Positions 1 through 7,039 are shown, counted from the first letter of the stretch. The stretch: 15,179 nt of DNA from DAOQAU01 sp964640325 (GCA_964640325.1 CAZXID010000037.1:1-15179); one strand, 5' to 3'. The notes: generated by a model not told the origin, from the letters alone. Numbers and translations: made by a program.

Positions 1-355
1 AAAACACCACTTAAGCTTCAAAAACAAAACACCTTTTTTAAAAACTTTTGTAAAGCTGGGGCGCGGCTGTTACAACCCCCCCCGCCCCATATTTGGACGG
101 AGCTTGCGGAAAAATTAAAATTTTTCTCGCAAGCTCCAATGTCCGGCTTGCACCCGTACCGCCGGCTATCTTGAAAGCTCGCGTTAAACGGGTCTGCAAC
201 GCCGCCGCCTGCGCGTCGCCGTTTCGCCCTCTGCTCGCTTTCGCTATCTCGCAGCCGGTAAGGATTTAGCACTTCTAAGGTCGGATTTGAAAAACTTTCC
301 CATAAATGGGGACAGGTTCACAAGGCTCGTTCCTCGCCTGTTCACTTTGTCAAAA
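1..355. other. GC-rich structured block, probably non-coding
   Basis: This stretch is far richer in G and C than the rest of the window, above all from about 51 to 260, and I see no convincing gene in it. It holds two strong inverted repeats (57-89 and 95-144) and a GC-rich run of short GCG/GCC repeats at 180-255. The minus strand has an 84-codon frame from a GTG near 272, but its product is low in complexity and rich in Arg, Ser and Gly, so I treat it as spurious. A GGGGACAGGTTCAC tract lies near 308-321; similar GGGGACAGG tracts are known beside REP-type elements. The block runs off the left edge of the window and ends close to the repeat copy at 356-385. It may be one member of a dispersed element or a structured RNA. 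What is seen is base composition and pairing; the role is inferred. Confidence 0.4.
57..144. other. Two adjacent hairpins in the GC-rich block
   Basis: The first stem pairs TGGGGCG at 57-63 with CGCCCCA at 83-89. The second pairs GGAGCTTGCG at 99-108 with CGCAAGCTCC at 128-137. The second stem continues inward through GAAAAAT and ATTTTTC with one bulged T, and outward with GGAC (95-98) against GTCC (141-144). No T-run follows on the plus strand and the long stem is too far from any gene end to be an ordinary terminator. Folding into a structured RNA is possible but not shown. Confidence 0.5.
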
Positions 356-381
356 TTGTCATTTTTTGAATTTTTTCGCAT
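244..381 (-). CDS. Doubtful 45-residue ORF within the dispersed element
   Basis: The frame begins at an ATG inside the repeated GAGGATGCG motif and reads MRKNSKNDNF at its start, then a Ser/Lys/Phe-rich remainder ending LPAAR. GAGG touches the ATG directly, which is too close to act as a normal ribosome binding site. The other full-length motif copy, at 14165, opens a frame that starts MRGNSKNDNF. Among the first ten codons the two copies differ by two silent changes and one replacement. That is weak evidence of past coding, possibly the start of a gene fossil carried by the element. I do not recognise the peptide. Chance similarity of a repeated DNA sequence is an equally good explanation. 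Confidence 0.18.
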   Translation of the reverse strand: MRKNSKNDNFDKVNRRGTSLVNLSPFMGKFFKSDLRSAKSLPAAR

Positions 382-385
382 CCTC
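356..385 (+). repeat. Dispersed intergenic motif, copy A
   Basis: The core reads GAATTTTTTCGCATCCTC at 368-385, preceded by TTGTCATTTTTT. Two more copies lie at 2362-2378 (plus orientation) and 14161-14190 (minus orientation). Copies A and C match across about 30 nt, including the TCATTTTTT flank. This copy ends 94 nt before the phosphofructokinase start. Read on the minus strand it joins directly to the GC-rich block, so it may mark one end of that element. Confidence 0.65.
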
Positions 386-387
386 AC

Positions 388-420
388 TATTAATAAAAAA
401 TGTAACATTTTTTATTAATA
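388..420. promoter_or_regulatory. Perfect 15-bp inverted repeat upstream of the phosphofructokinase gene
   Basis: TATTAATAAAAAATG at 388-402 pairs perfectly with 406-420 around a TAA loop. It lies 60 nt before the phosphofructokinase start. On the minus strand the stem is AT-rich with T-runs inside, so it could act as a weak terminator for anything transcribed leftwards. Equally it could be an operator for the downstream gene. Nothing in the sequence decides between these. Confidence 0.45.
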
Positions 421-479
421 AAATAGCAAAAAATTTTATGTTTGGATTTAAAATATTTGTACAATCAGGAAGGTGAAAT

Positions 480-2315
480 ATGAAAATATTTTTAAATACA
501 TTCAGGTTTAATTCATCAGGACTAACATTAAATAAACACAATGAAGTTAATAAGAAACAAAGAATAAATTATTCAACAGATGTTTTTCAAAAGGGTATTA
601 GTTTTAGGGGAGAGGATGATTTTAATTTAAATAATGTTAAAATTTCCCCGCTGCAAATAGAACGACTCAAATATAATCCTCAACTTCCCAAAGTTTTTAG
701 AGATGGAATTTCTTCTTTGGGTATTACAAGTGCAGGCACTACAGATTCGATTGAAGACGAAGAAGAAATTGCAAAATTATTTCCTAAAACTTATGGGCAA
801 GAATTACTGTTGTTCAAAAAAGGCGAAAAAAAATTAATGTCTCCAACAAATGTCGGTGTAATTTTGTCCGGTGGCCAGGCCCCGGGTGGGCATAATGTTA
901 TAACAGGGCTTTATGATGCACTTAAACAGGCCAATCCTAAAAGTAAATTATATGGGTTTTTAGGCGGACCTTCGGGAATAATTGATGGTAAATATGTTGA
1001 ATTTGATGATAAAATTATAAATTCTATAAGAAATACAGGCGGTTTTGATGTTATAGGTTCAGGCAGGACCAAACTCGAAACGCCAGAGCAATTTGAAAGT
1101 ACATTAGAAAATTGTAAAAAACTTGATATTTCTGCAATAACAATTATCGGAGGAGACGATTCTAATACTAACGCTGCTGTTTTAGCTGAATGGTTTAATC
1201 AAAACAATGTTCCCATACAAGTAATCGGTTGCCCTAAAACAATTGACGGAGATTTAAAAAATGACCAAATAGAAACTTCTTTTGGATTTGACACTGCCAC
1301 AAAAACTTATTCAGAAATTGTAGGTAATATAGAAAAAGATGCTATTTCAGCTAAAAAATACTGGCATTTTGTAAAAGTTATGGGCAGAAGTGCATCCCAC
1401 GTTGCACTTGAAGTGGCCTTACAGACACACCCTAACATTACTATCTTGTCTGAAGAAGTTGAGAAAAACCAAATGTCGCTTGAGGAAATAGTTGACAACA
1501 TTGCAGAAGTTATTGCGGATAGGGCGAAGAATAAAAAAAATTACGGTGTTATTCTTATTCCTGAAGGTTTAGTTGAGTCAATTCCTGAAATGAAATTTAT
1601 GATTTCAGATTTAAGTGATGTTTTAGTAGAACTTGAAGAGAATGAAAATTACGGAAATGCGATTTCTGATTTAGAACGGTATTCAATAATAACAAAACAT
1701 CTTGAACAAAAAAACCCTGTAAGCTCAAATGTTTTTAATTCTTTGCCTGAAGATATAAAAAATCAATTACTTATGGACAGAGATCCTCACGGGAACATTC
1801 AAGTTGCTAAAATCGAAACGGAAAAAATGCTTATTTCAATGGTCGAAACAAAGCTTGAAGAAATGAAAGACAGGGGGTTATATGTTGGGAAATTTTCATC
1901 TCAACCACATTATGTAGGATATGAAGGAAGATGCGCTTTCCCTTCAAATTTTGATGCAAATTATTGTTATTCTTTGGGTTATGATGTTGCTGCATTAATA
2001 AATTCAAATGTAACCGGATACATGGCCGCGGTGAAAAATTTATCACAAATCCCTGATGGTTGGGTAGCTGGCGGAGTTCCTTTAACTATGATGATGAATA
2101 TGGAAAAACGCCATGGAAAAATGAAGCCTGTTATTAAAAAAGCATTGGTTGATCTTAATGGAAATGTGTTTAAAAAATTTAATGCATTAAGAAAAAGCTG
2201 GGCAATAAATGACGATTATATTTATCCGGGGTCTATTCAATACTTTGGACCATCTTCTGTCAGCGATGTTATAACAAAAACGCTTAAGATAGAAACGCAA
2301 GAAGGACTTGATTGA
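480..2315 (+). CDS. pfp: PPi-dependent phosphofructokinase, long form (diphosphate--fructose-6-phosphate 1-phosphotransferase)
   Basis: This cytosolic glycolytic enzyme reversibly phosphorylates fructose 6-phosphate with pyrophosphate. At 611 residues it matches the long, plant-like PPi-PFK group. Visible motifs are GGQAPGG (131-137), GGPSG (162-166), GGDDS (224-228), PKTIDGDL (252-259, with the catalytic Asp and the Lys typical of PPi use), MGRSASH (301-307) and a later GYEGR for sugar phosphate. The second Asp of GGDD is the residue known to favour PPi over ATP. The first ~55 residues, with an Asn/Lys-rich stretch and a KGISFRG motif, precede the usual domain and look lineage-specific. AGGAAGGTG sits 5-6 nt before the ATG and supports this start. 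The gene is alone on its strand and converges on the orphan gene to the right. The family assignment is firm. Confidence 0.95.
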   Translation: MKIFLNTFRFNSSGLTLNKHNEVNKKQRINYSTDVFQKGISFRGEDDFNLNNVKISPLQIERLKYNPQLPKVFRDGISSLGITSAGTTDSIEDEEEIAKLFPKTYGQELLLFKKGEKKLMSPTNVGVILSGGQAPGGHNVITGLYDALKQANPKSKLYGFLGGPSGIIDGKYVEFDDKIINSIRNTGGFDVIGSGRTKLETPEQFESTLENCKKLDISAITIIGGDDSNTNAAVLAEWFNQNNVPIQVIGCPKTIDGDLKNDQIETSFGFDTATKTYSEIVGNIEKDAISAKKYWHFVKVMGRSASHVALEVALQTHPNITILSEEVEKNQMSLEEIVDNIAEVIADRAKNKKNYGVILIPEGLVESIPEMKFMISDLSDVLVELEENENYGNAISDLERYSIITKHLEQKNPVSSNVFNSLPEDIKNQLLMDRDPHGNIQVAKIETEKMLISMVETKLEEMKDRGLYVGKFSSQPHYVGYEGRCAFPSNFDANYCYSLGYDVAALINSNVTGYMAAVKNLSQIPDGWVAGGVPLTMMMNMEKRHGKMKPVIKKALVDLNGNVFKKFNALRKSWAINDDYIYPGSIQYFGPSSVSDVITKTLKIETQEGLD

Positions 2316-2361
2316 AATTGCCAAAGAAGACACGGAATAATTTAAAAATATACAATTTTTA

Positions 2362-2378
2362 GAATTTCCCGCATCCTC
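2362..2378 (+). repeat. Dispersed intergenic motif, copy B
   Basis: GAATTTCCCGCATCCTC lacks one base of the C/T run present in the other two copies. It lies 46 nt after the phosphofructokinase stop, in the same orientation as copy A, so direct repeats flank that gene. On the minus strand it follows the T-run of the terminator at 2387-2421. No gene begins beside it. The flank resembles the others (an AATTTTTA run before GAATTT), but the match is shorter than between copies A and C. Confidence 0.55.
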
Positions 2379-2386
2379 AAATATAA

Positions 2387-2421
2387 TAAAAAAAGAGGCG
2401 AAAATCTTTTGATTTTCGCCT
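2387..2421 (-). terminator. Intrinsic terminator of the 528-residue orphan gene
   Basis: AGGCGAAAATC at 2396-2406 pairs perfectly with GATTTTCGCCT at 2411-2421 around a four-base loop. On the minus strand the stem is followed by CTTTTTTTATTAT, a good U-tract. It lies about 30 nt after the stop codon of the leftward gene. On the plus strand the stem is followed by TAAAATCTACC, so it would be poor for the phosphofructokinase gene. Confidence 0.8.
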
Positions 2422-2451
2422 AAAATCTACCTACCTGTTTCCCCTTTTTCC

Positions 2452-4038
2452 CTATTCGTAAGTTTTCCCCATTAACTCTGTATAATAATCTTTTAGTGTA
2501 CAAGATAAGCGTTCTCTTTTTACGTCTTTAATTTGGCCTCTATCAGCCATTTCGCTCAAGAAAATTCTTTGCGAACTTGCATCTAATAGATAAGAATTAT
2601 TTGCTATCATGTTAGATGAATTTTTCGTAAAAAGATTTTGAATTATGTTGTTTTGGTCTTTACTGCTCATATTTCCTATAATTGTTGCAACTTTAGATAG
2701 AATTTCTGCTGAAGGGTTGCTGTCTAAAATTATTCCCAGAATGGCAGGTAGTGAACTTACAGGAAGTTGTGATATTATTGCTATTTTTTCGGCATTTGTA
2801 GCATTTCGCAATAATTCTCTGATGTCCGAATCTTTATTTGATTTGGTTAGAGCATTTATTATTTTAACTTTTTCATTAATTTTTGCTTTTTTAAAGTCCT
2901 GTACACTGGAATTTGAGCTTGAAGTATTGCAAGATGTGGTTGTTGTTTGTTCTTCGGAACAATAAAGGGTGTATCTTACGCTATCATATCCTGAATTATA
3001 TAGTAAGTATTTGATCTCATCGCGAACATCTTCGTCGCAAAGGTGGGCATATTGAGCTGCACAATTAATTGCTTCTTCATTTCCGGTGTTTATTGTTATT
3101 TGAGTAGCGTAAGTTTGATTGTTTGGATTTAACATGTAAATGTGGGAAGCTCCGTCACACACTACAGATTGGTATTCTGAAGTCATTTGACGTTCAAACA
3201 CCAAACGTTGAACGGCTTCATCCTGGATGTTGCTGATTTGAGTTCCGCCTAATGTCAATTGGACTTCTTCATTGTTTAAATTAAAATAAGCGCCGTGAAT
3301 ATAATCAATGTTTTCAGTCGCACATTCACTGTAGTGTTGAGCACCTATTTTAATCGCATCAGTATAACCTGTTTTAATAACCATGTCTGTCAGTGGTCTT
3401 TGGTTGGTGCTTGCACATTCAGATATTGCCCTGGCGACACCTCTTGTCGCGCTTCTTTTAAGTTCTTCATTAAAAGCTTCAAACATTGCGGATTCCGCAC
3501 CTCTCATTTGGTTTTCTTCCATTAATGAGGAAATTGCTCCGGAGAGTGCTTCGTAGTCTTGGGGGTCTCTTGTGTTGTGAAGTTTTTTCCTAAAATCTGA
3601 AAGCTGAAGTCTTATTTGTTCACTCCGACTTCTGCCTCTTAAATTTGTAAAGTGTTGTGTTATATAGCGTTTAATTAATTCTCTTTTTTCTTCAGGAGTT
3701 GATATTGAATAGCGTCCTACTGTGACTCTTCTGCCATTTACTGTTTTTGTTGTTGTATAATACCTATCCATAAGCTCGCTTATGGATTCACCGGTTTTGA
3801 CAAACGGCGCTTCATTTGGCGGTTGAGTTTGTGGTTGCTGTGGTTGAGCATTTGTTGTTTGTGGATTTATTGTGTGTATTGAATTTAAATTTTGTGGGGT
3901 TACCGTTGTTTGATTATTCACAAGTATTGAATTTGGGTTATTTTGAGCATTGGAATTATTCGCAGGAGTATTAACGCCGTTTGTTAAATTAACGTTATTT
4001 TGAATTATTAATCTGTTTTCAGAATTAAATTCGATCAT
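2452..4038 (-). CDS. Unrecognised 528-residue protein with Asn/Gln-rich N-terminus
   Basis: I do not recognise this protein. Residues 1 to about 85 are low in complexity and rich in Asn, Gln, Thr and Pro. There is no signal peptide and no membrane segment. The rest is predominantly helical and polar, with eight or more scattered cysteines. A Thr/Ser/Asn run (TTTTSCNTSSSNSS) separates it from a C-terminal part with short repeated helices (EKIAIISQLPVSSLPAILG and similar). That region vaguely recalls the MgtE-N/FliG-type helical repeat, but I would not name it so. GAGG sits 4 nt before the ATG, and TATAAT lies at 4064-4059 on the minus strand, giving a short leader. It is transcribed alone and ends at an intrinsic terminator. 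A disordered N-terminus on a helical body would fit a structural, secreted-without-signal or effector-like role; all are guesses. Confidence 0.8.
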   Translation of the reverse strand: MIEFNSENRLIIQNNVNLTNGVNTPANNSNAQNNPNSILVNNQTTVTPQNLNSIHTINPQTTNAQPQQPQTQPPNEAPFVKTGESISELMDRYYTTTKTVNGRRVTVGRYSISTPEEKRELIKRYITQHFTNLRGRSRSEQIRLQLSDFRKKLHNTRDPQDYEALSGAISSLMEENQMRGAESAMFEAFNEELKRSATRGVARAISECASTNQRPLTDMVIKTGYTDAIKIGAQHYSECATENIDYIHGAYFNLNNEEVQLTLGGTQISNIQDEAVQRLVFERQMTSEYQSVVCDGASHIYMLNPNNQTYATQITINTGNEEAINCAAQYAHLCDEDVRDEIKYLLYNSGYDSVRYTLYCSEEQTTTTSCNTSSSNSSVQDFKKAKINEKVKIINALTKSNKDSDIRELLRNATNAEKIAIISQLPVSSLPAILGIILDSNPSAEILSKVATIIGNMSSKDQNNIIQNLFTKNSSNMIANNSYLLDASSQRIFLSEMADRGQIKDVKRERLSCTLKDYYTELMGKTYE

Positions 4039-4058
4039 AATTCCTCGTGCTTTTATAG

Positions 4059-4064
4059 ATTATA
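4059..4064 (-). promoter_or_regulatory. Candidate -10 box of the 528-residue orphan gene
   Basis: A perfect TATAAT on the minus strand lies 20 nt before the ATG at 4038. The start point would fall near 4052, leaving room for the GAGG ribosome binding site. There is no clear -35 box, and the surrounding TATATATA run makes the exact register uncertain. Confidence 0.4.
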
Positions 4065-4196
4065 TATATAATAAGTATATAAATTGATTTAAATTGCTCT
4101 TTTTTTGGTGCCTTTGGCATGTTTTTACAAAAATTTACATTTGAATTCGCGCAATATTTTTAGTAAAAATTTTTTTATATTTATATAAGCAAAGTA

Positions 4197-4205
4197 TGGT
4201 ATAAT
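4197..4205 (+). promoter_or_regulatory. Extended -10 promoter (TGGTATAAT), possibly leaderless
   Basis: This is a perfect extended -10 box. Only six bases separate it from the ATG at 4212, so the expected start point falls on or next to the start codon. No Shine-Dalgarno sequence is present in the T-run before the ATG. A leaderless mRNA for the 63-residue protein is therefore likely. No -35 box is seen at the usual spacing, which is normal for extended -10 promoters. Confidence 0.55.
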
Positions 4206-4211
4206 TTTTTT

Positions 4212-4403
4212 ATGGAAGAAAATAAAATTTTAAGATTAAGAGTTTTGGAAAGAACCGAAGATACAATTGATAAAATTGTTGAAAAAAAAATTGGTTCCGG
4301 ATTTGTTCATTCTAATCAGACAAATCCGATTTATAAAAAATTGGCAAAATTTCACAATGAACCAATCGAAAAAAAGTTTTCGGTAAAAGATTTATTTAGG
4401 TAA
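4212..4403 (+). CDS. Small unrecognised 63-residue protein
   Basis: This is a short, charged protein with no membrane segment, no cysteine and no known motif that I can name. It has an N-terminal amphipathic helix rich in Glu, Lys and Arg and ends KFSVKDLFR. The gene follows a perfect extended -10 box at six bases' distance and lacks a ribosome binding site, so it is probably read from a leaderless transcript. It is divergent from the 528-residue orphan and is followed by a decayed palindromic repeat before the 162-residue gene. The well-placed promoter and the clean frame argue that it is real despite its size. Confidence 0.6.
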   Translation: MEENKILRLRVLERTEDTIDKIVEKKIGSGFVHSNQTNPIYKKLAKFHNEPIEKKFSVKDLFR

Positions 4404-4412
4404 TTAACTATT

Positions 4413-4497
4413 GCGTCATTGCGATGAGAAGCGAAGTTTCGACGCGGCAATCTAAATGACTAATGATTTTCAGATTGCTTCGCTATCGCTCGCAAAG
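4413..4497. repeat. Decayed palindromic intergenic repeat (GTCATTGCGA type)
   Basis: The left half contains GCGTCATTGCGATGAG and GCGGCAATCT; the right half contains AGATTGCTTCGCTATCGCTC. GCAATCT at 4447-4453 pairs with AGATTGC at 4472-4478, and the outer parts pair imperfectly. This pattern is like the widespread GTCATTGCGAG...GAAGCAATC repeats scattered between genes in many bacteria. It fills the gap between the 63- and 162-residue genes. Mismatches in the outer stem suggest an old, inactive copy. Confidence 0.7.
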
Positions 4498-4516
4498 ATA
4501 AAATTAGGGGTAGAGA

Positions 4517-5005
4517 GTGTACGAGGTTAAAAAAAGAATTTTTTCGGGCTTTACAAAACCCCAAAAATCAGCTTTGTGTAATCATTTGAGAGCTTTGACT
4601 AAAGCTGCAAATGTTGAGGCAGAAAACCTTTTGCAAAAATTTTTGGAGGACGAAAAATATTATCTTGAAATTAATGCAAGCAGGTTTGAGTTTTTAAAAG
4701 ATTATATTGAGAATGAAAACTTCCTAAAAGAAACTTTGCTTTATTTAAAAGAGTGCAAGAAATATTATGATTACAAAAAATCCCAAGAACCTTTGAAACA
4801 GGCACAGAAAGAATTTGATAGGAAAAAACGGAAATTCTTACAGGAAGTTAAAATGTCAAAAGAAAATCCGACAAAAAAACAGCTTTCATATTACAAGAGT
4901 TTGTGCAAAAAATATAATATAGAAAAAAAAGAAACGCAAAAGCTTTCCAAGCTTGATTTAAGAAATTTGATAGAAGAGATTTTAGATGAATATAAAAGAG
5001 ATTGA
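4517..5005 (+). CDS. Unrecognised 162-residue helical, lysine-rich protein
   Basis: The product is almost wholly helical and charged, with a probable coiled-coil section around residues 75-115. Its last ~45 residues (PTKKQLSYYKSLCKKYN..., ending in LRNLIEEILDEYKRD) resemble a small two-helix module found at the ends of various nucleic-acid-related and phage proteins. That link rests on pattern memory and is weak. The likely start is GTG, with AGGGG six bases upstream. The 3' end overlaps prmC by 20 nt, so the two are probably translationally coupled. In many genomes prfA precedes prmC; here this gene takes that place, but it is not a release factor, since it lacks the GGQ motif and the length. 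Confidence 0.7.
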   Translation: MYEVKKRIFSGFTKPQKSALCNHLRALTKAANVEAENLLQKFLEDEKYYLEINASRFEFLKDYIENENFLKETLLYLKECKKYYDYKKSQEPLKQAQKEFDRKKRKFLQEVKMSKENPTKKQLSYYKSLCKKYNIEKKETQKLSKLDLRNLIEEILDEYKRD

Positions 5006-5855
5006 AAAAATTTTAATACAAGGCGGAATTGAACCTAATGAAGCAAAAATTGAAGCAAAAATGTTGATAAAGCATTGTTTGGGGGTAAATGATATTGACC
5101 TTATGTTGGGGAAAGAATTTGATGAGTCAAGACGCAAAGATTTACTGGAAAATTTAACACTTCAGGCAAATCTTCGCGCTCAAAAAAGAATTCCGATTCA
5201 GCATATTTTGGGCACCACTCATTTTATGGGCGAAAATTTTATAGTAAATGAGCATGTTTTAATTCCTCGCGACGAAACGGAATTTTTGGTAAGAAAAGCC
5301 GTTGAGATTATAAATAAAAAACAAAGAGTAAAAAACGAAGAACTAAATAACCTTTCAGCCGTGCTCGATATAGGAACAGGTTCGGGCTGCATCGCCTGCA
5401 TGATTGCAAAATTAAGCGAAGCACAAGTTATCGGGATTGATATATCAAGCGAAGCACTTGGAATCGCACTTGACAATTCATCAAAATTGGGGCTTTTTAA
5501 CAAAGCTATTTTTAGAAAATCCGACATTTTTTCAAATGTTAAAACAGATGAAAAATTTGATTTAATTGTATCAAATCCTCCTTATATCCCAAAAAGTGAG
5601 AAACAAAAACTTCAAAAAGAAGTTAGCTTTGAGCCTGAAATTGCTTTATTTGCAGATAACGACGGGTTGGATTTTTACCAAAAAATTTCAAAACAAGCCC
5701 CCAAATTTTTAAAAAAAGACGGATATTTGATTTTTGAACTGGGGTTAGGACAAAGCCAAGAAGTTTTCAAATTAATGGCAGAGGCTGGGTTTAAAGATAT
5801 TGAAATTCAAAAAGATTTAGCACAAATAGATAGAGTTATTTGTGGAAGAATTTAA
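4986..5855 (+). CDS. prmC: Release factor glutamine N5-methyltransferase
   Basis: PrmC uses SAM to methylate the glutamine of the GGQ motif in release factors 1 and 2, which helps peptide release on the ribosome. The 289 residues match the family length. An N-terminal helical domain (about 1-80) is followed by PIQHILG (70-76), the LIPRDETE segment (92-99), SAM motif I (VLDIGTGSGC, 126-135) and the signature NPPY (197-200), which holds the target glutamine. A short charged stretch near 110-122 lies just before the SAM fold. The ATG overlaps the end of the preceding gene by 20 nt; the ribosome binding site is a weak AGAAGAG. No release factor gene is next to it. The assignment is firm. Confidence 0.95.
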   Translation: MNIKEIEKILIQGGIEPNEAKIEAKMLIKHCLGVNDIDLMLGKEFDESRRKDLLENLTLQANLRAQKRIPIQHILGTTHFMGENFIVNEHVLIPRDETEFLVRKAVEIINKKQRVKNEELNNLSAVLDIGTGSGCIACMIAKLSEAQVIGIDISSEALGIALDNSSKLGLFNKAIFRKSDIFSNVKTDEKFDLIVSNPPYIPKSEKQKLQKEVSFEPEIALFADNDGLDFYQKISKQAPKFLKKDGYLIFELGLGQSQEVFKLMAEAGFKDIEIQKDLAQIDRVICGRI

Positions 5856-5931
5856 TAATTGCCTTAAATTTTAAAACATGATAAAATCAGTTTATAGGTT
5901 AAAGTTGACGGCAGAGTTAAAGGGGAAAGAT

Positions 5932-6105
5932 ATGGCAAGATTAATAAGACCGACTTGGGCAATCAGATGTGTTCAATCAGGATGCAGAGAACTTTTTGAA
6001 ATTGCAATTATAGAAGATGGCAGACAGCAGGAAGTTATTTGTCCGGCATGCGGGGAACATTATGTTTATCCGATAACAAAAGAGGATGAAGCTTCTCAAT
6101 CGTAA
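5932..6105 (+). CDS. Small zinc-ribbon-like protein
   Basis: The 57-residue product has one Cys pair as C-x4-C (CVQSGC) and a second as C-x2-C (CPAC), with an aromatic HYVYPI after it. This is a plausible single zinc ribbon. I place the start at 5932 because AAAGGGG lies a few bases upstream. A longer frame from 5878 has no ribosome binding site, and its ATG falls inside a TGATAAAAT sequence that could itself be a promoter. It stands 76 nt after prmC and one base before the likely radical SAM start. Its partner and function are unknown; small ribbons like this are often ribosome- or RNA-associated, but that is inference. Confidence 0.7.
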   Translation: MARLIRPTWAIRCVQSGCRELFEIAIIEDGRQQEVICPACGEHYVYPITKEDEASQS

Positions 6106-6106
6106 T

Positions 6107-7039
6107 ATGTTTTTTAACGAAACAGACAAACGCTATAATCAATATAGCGCGCATTTAAAGAATAAATTCGGCGTCAAGGTCTATAAAATAACCATTGACG
6201 CCGGTTTTTCATGTCCCAACAGAGATGGTGCAATTTCATCGGGCGGGTGTATTTTTTGCGATGAGGGAGGAAGCTTTTCTCAGGCACATTCCAATCAACT
6301 TTTAATTGAAAAACAAGTTGAAACAGGGGTTGAAACTTTGTCAAAAAGATTCAAGGCAAAAAAGTTTATGTCATATTTTCAGGCATATTCTAATACGTAT
6401 AAACCCGTTGCCGAACTTGAAAAAATTTATAAATCGGCGCTTTCTCATCCTGATATTGTAGGCCTTTCGATAGGTACACGCCCTGATTGTGTAGATTTAG
6501 ATAAACTTAAGTTTATTTCTTCTTTTAAAGATGATTACTATACTTGGATTGAATACGGACTTCAGTCCGTTCATGATAAAACTTTAAAGGCAATTAACCG
6601 CGGTCACAATTTCGACTGTTTTTTGAGGGCTTATGAGGCTGCAAAAATTTTCGGGATAAATGTTTGTGCGCATGTGATTTTAGGGCTTCCCGGTGAAACA
6701 AAAGAAGATATGCTAGTAACTGCCAAAAAGCTTGCGGAAATTAAAGTTGACGGAGTGAAAATTCACATGTTGTGCGCTTTAAAGGAAACAAAAATTTCTC
6801 AAATGTATGAACAGGGCAAAATTTCCTTTATGGAAGAAGATGAATATATTCAAACAGTTTGTGATTTTTTGGAAATTTTGCCCCCTGAAACTACAATTCA
6901 TCGCCTTGCGGGAAACGGATTAAAGAAAAATTTAATTGCGCCTAAGTGGATAGGCAAAAAACTTGATACCTTAAACAAAATCGACAGGGAATTGGAGAAA
7001 AGAAATTCATTTCAGGGGGCGGGTTGTCATCCCGCATGA
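6107..7039 (+). CDS. TIGR01212-type radical SAM protein (YhcC/YtqA-like)
   Basis: The product shows DKRYNQY near its start, a cluster-binding set C36-x11-C48-x2-C51 in an FSCPNRDG...GCIFC context, GLQS with NRGH downstream, and HVILGLPGET. These are hallmarks of the YhcC/YtqA group of radical SAM enzymes. In Bacillus subtilis YtqA (renamed MnmL) has been linked to the conversion of cmnm5s2U to later wobble-uridine forms; whether this protein does the same is inference, and no MnmM-type methylase adjoins it. The start at 6107 fits the family better than the ATG at 6086, which would overlap the zinc-ribbon gene. Neither has a clear ribosome binding site. The last residues (GCHPA) are encoded by the left end of a palindromic repeat, which has probably replaced the original C-terminus. 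Confidence 0.85.
   Translation: MFFNETDKRYNQYSAHLKNKFGVKVYKITIDAGFSCPNRDGAISSGGCIFCDEGGSFSQAHSNQLLIEKQVETGVETLSKRFKAKKFMSYFQAYSNTYKPVAELEKIYKSALSHPDIVGLSIGTRPDCVDLDKLKFISSFKDDYYTWIEYGLQSVHDKTLKAINRGHNFDCFLRAYEAAKIFGINVCAHVILGLPGETKEDMLVTAKKLAEIKVDGVKIHMLCALKETKISQMYEQGKISFMEEDEYIQTVCDFLEILPPETTIHRLAGNGLKKNLIAPKWIGKKLDTLNKIDRELEKRNSFQGAGCHPA

Noticed and set aside
18..272. 84-codon minus-strand frame in the GC-rich block
   Set aside because: Its product is low in complexity and Arg/Ser/Gly-rich, it has a GTG start and no ribosome binding site, and open frames are common in GC-rich DNA.
2645..2965. 106-codon plus-strand frame
   Set aside because: It lies wholly inside the 528-residue orphan gene on the other strand, has no ribosome binding site and shows no family likeness.
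5878..5931. Longer start for the zinc-ribbon protein
   Set aside because: No ribosome binding site; the ATG is part of a TGATAAAAT sequence, and the start at 5932 has AAAGGGG in position.
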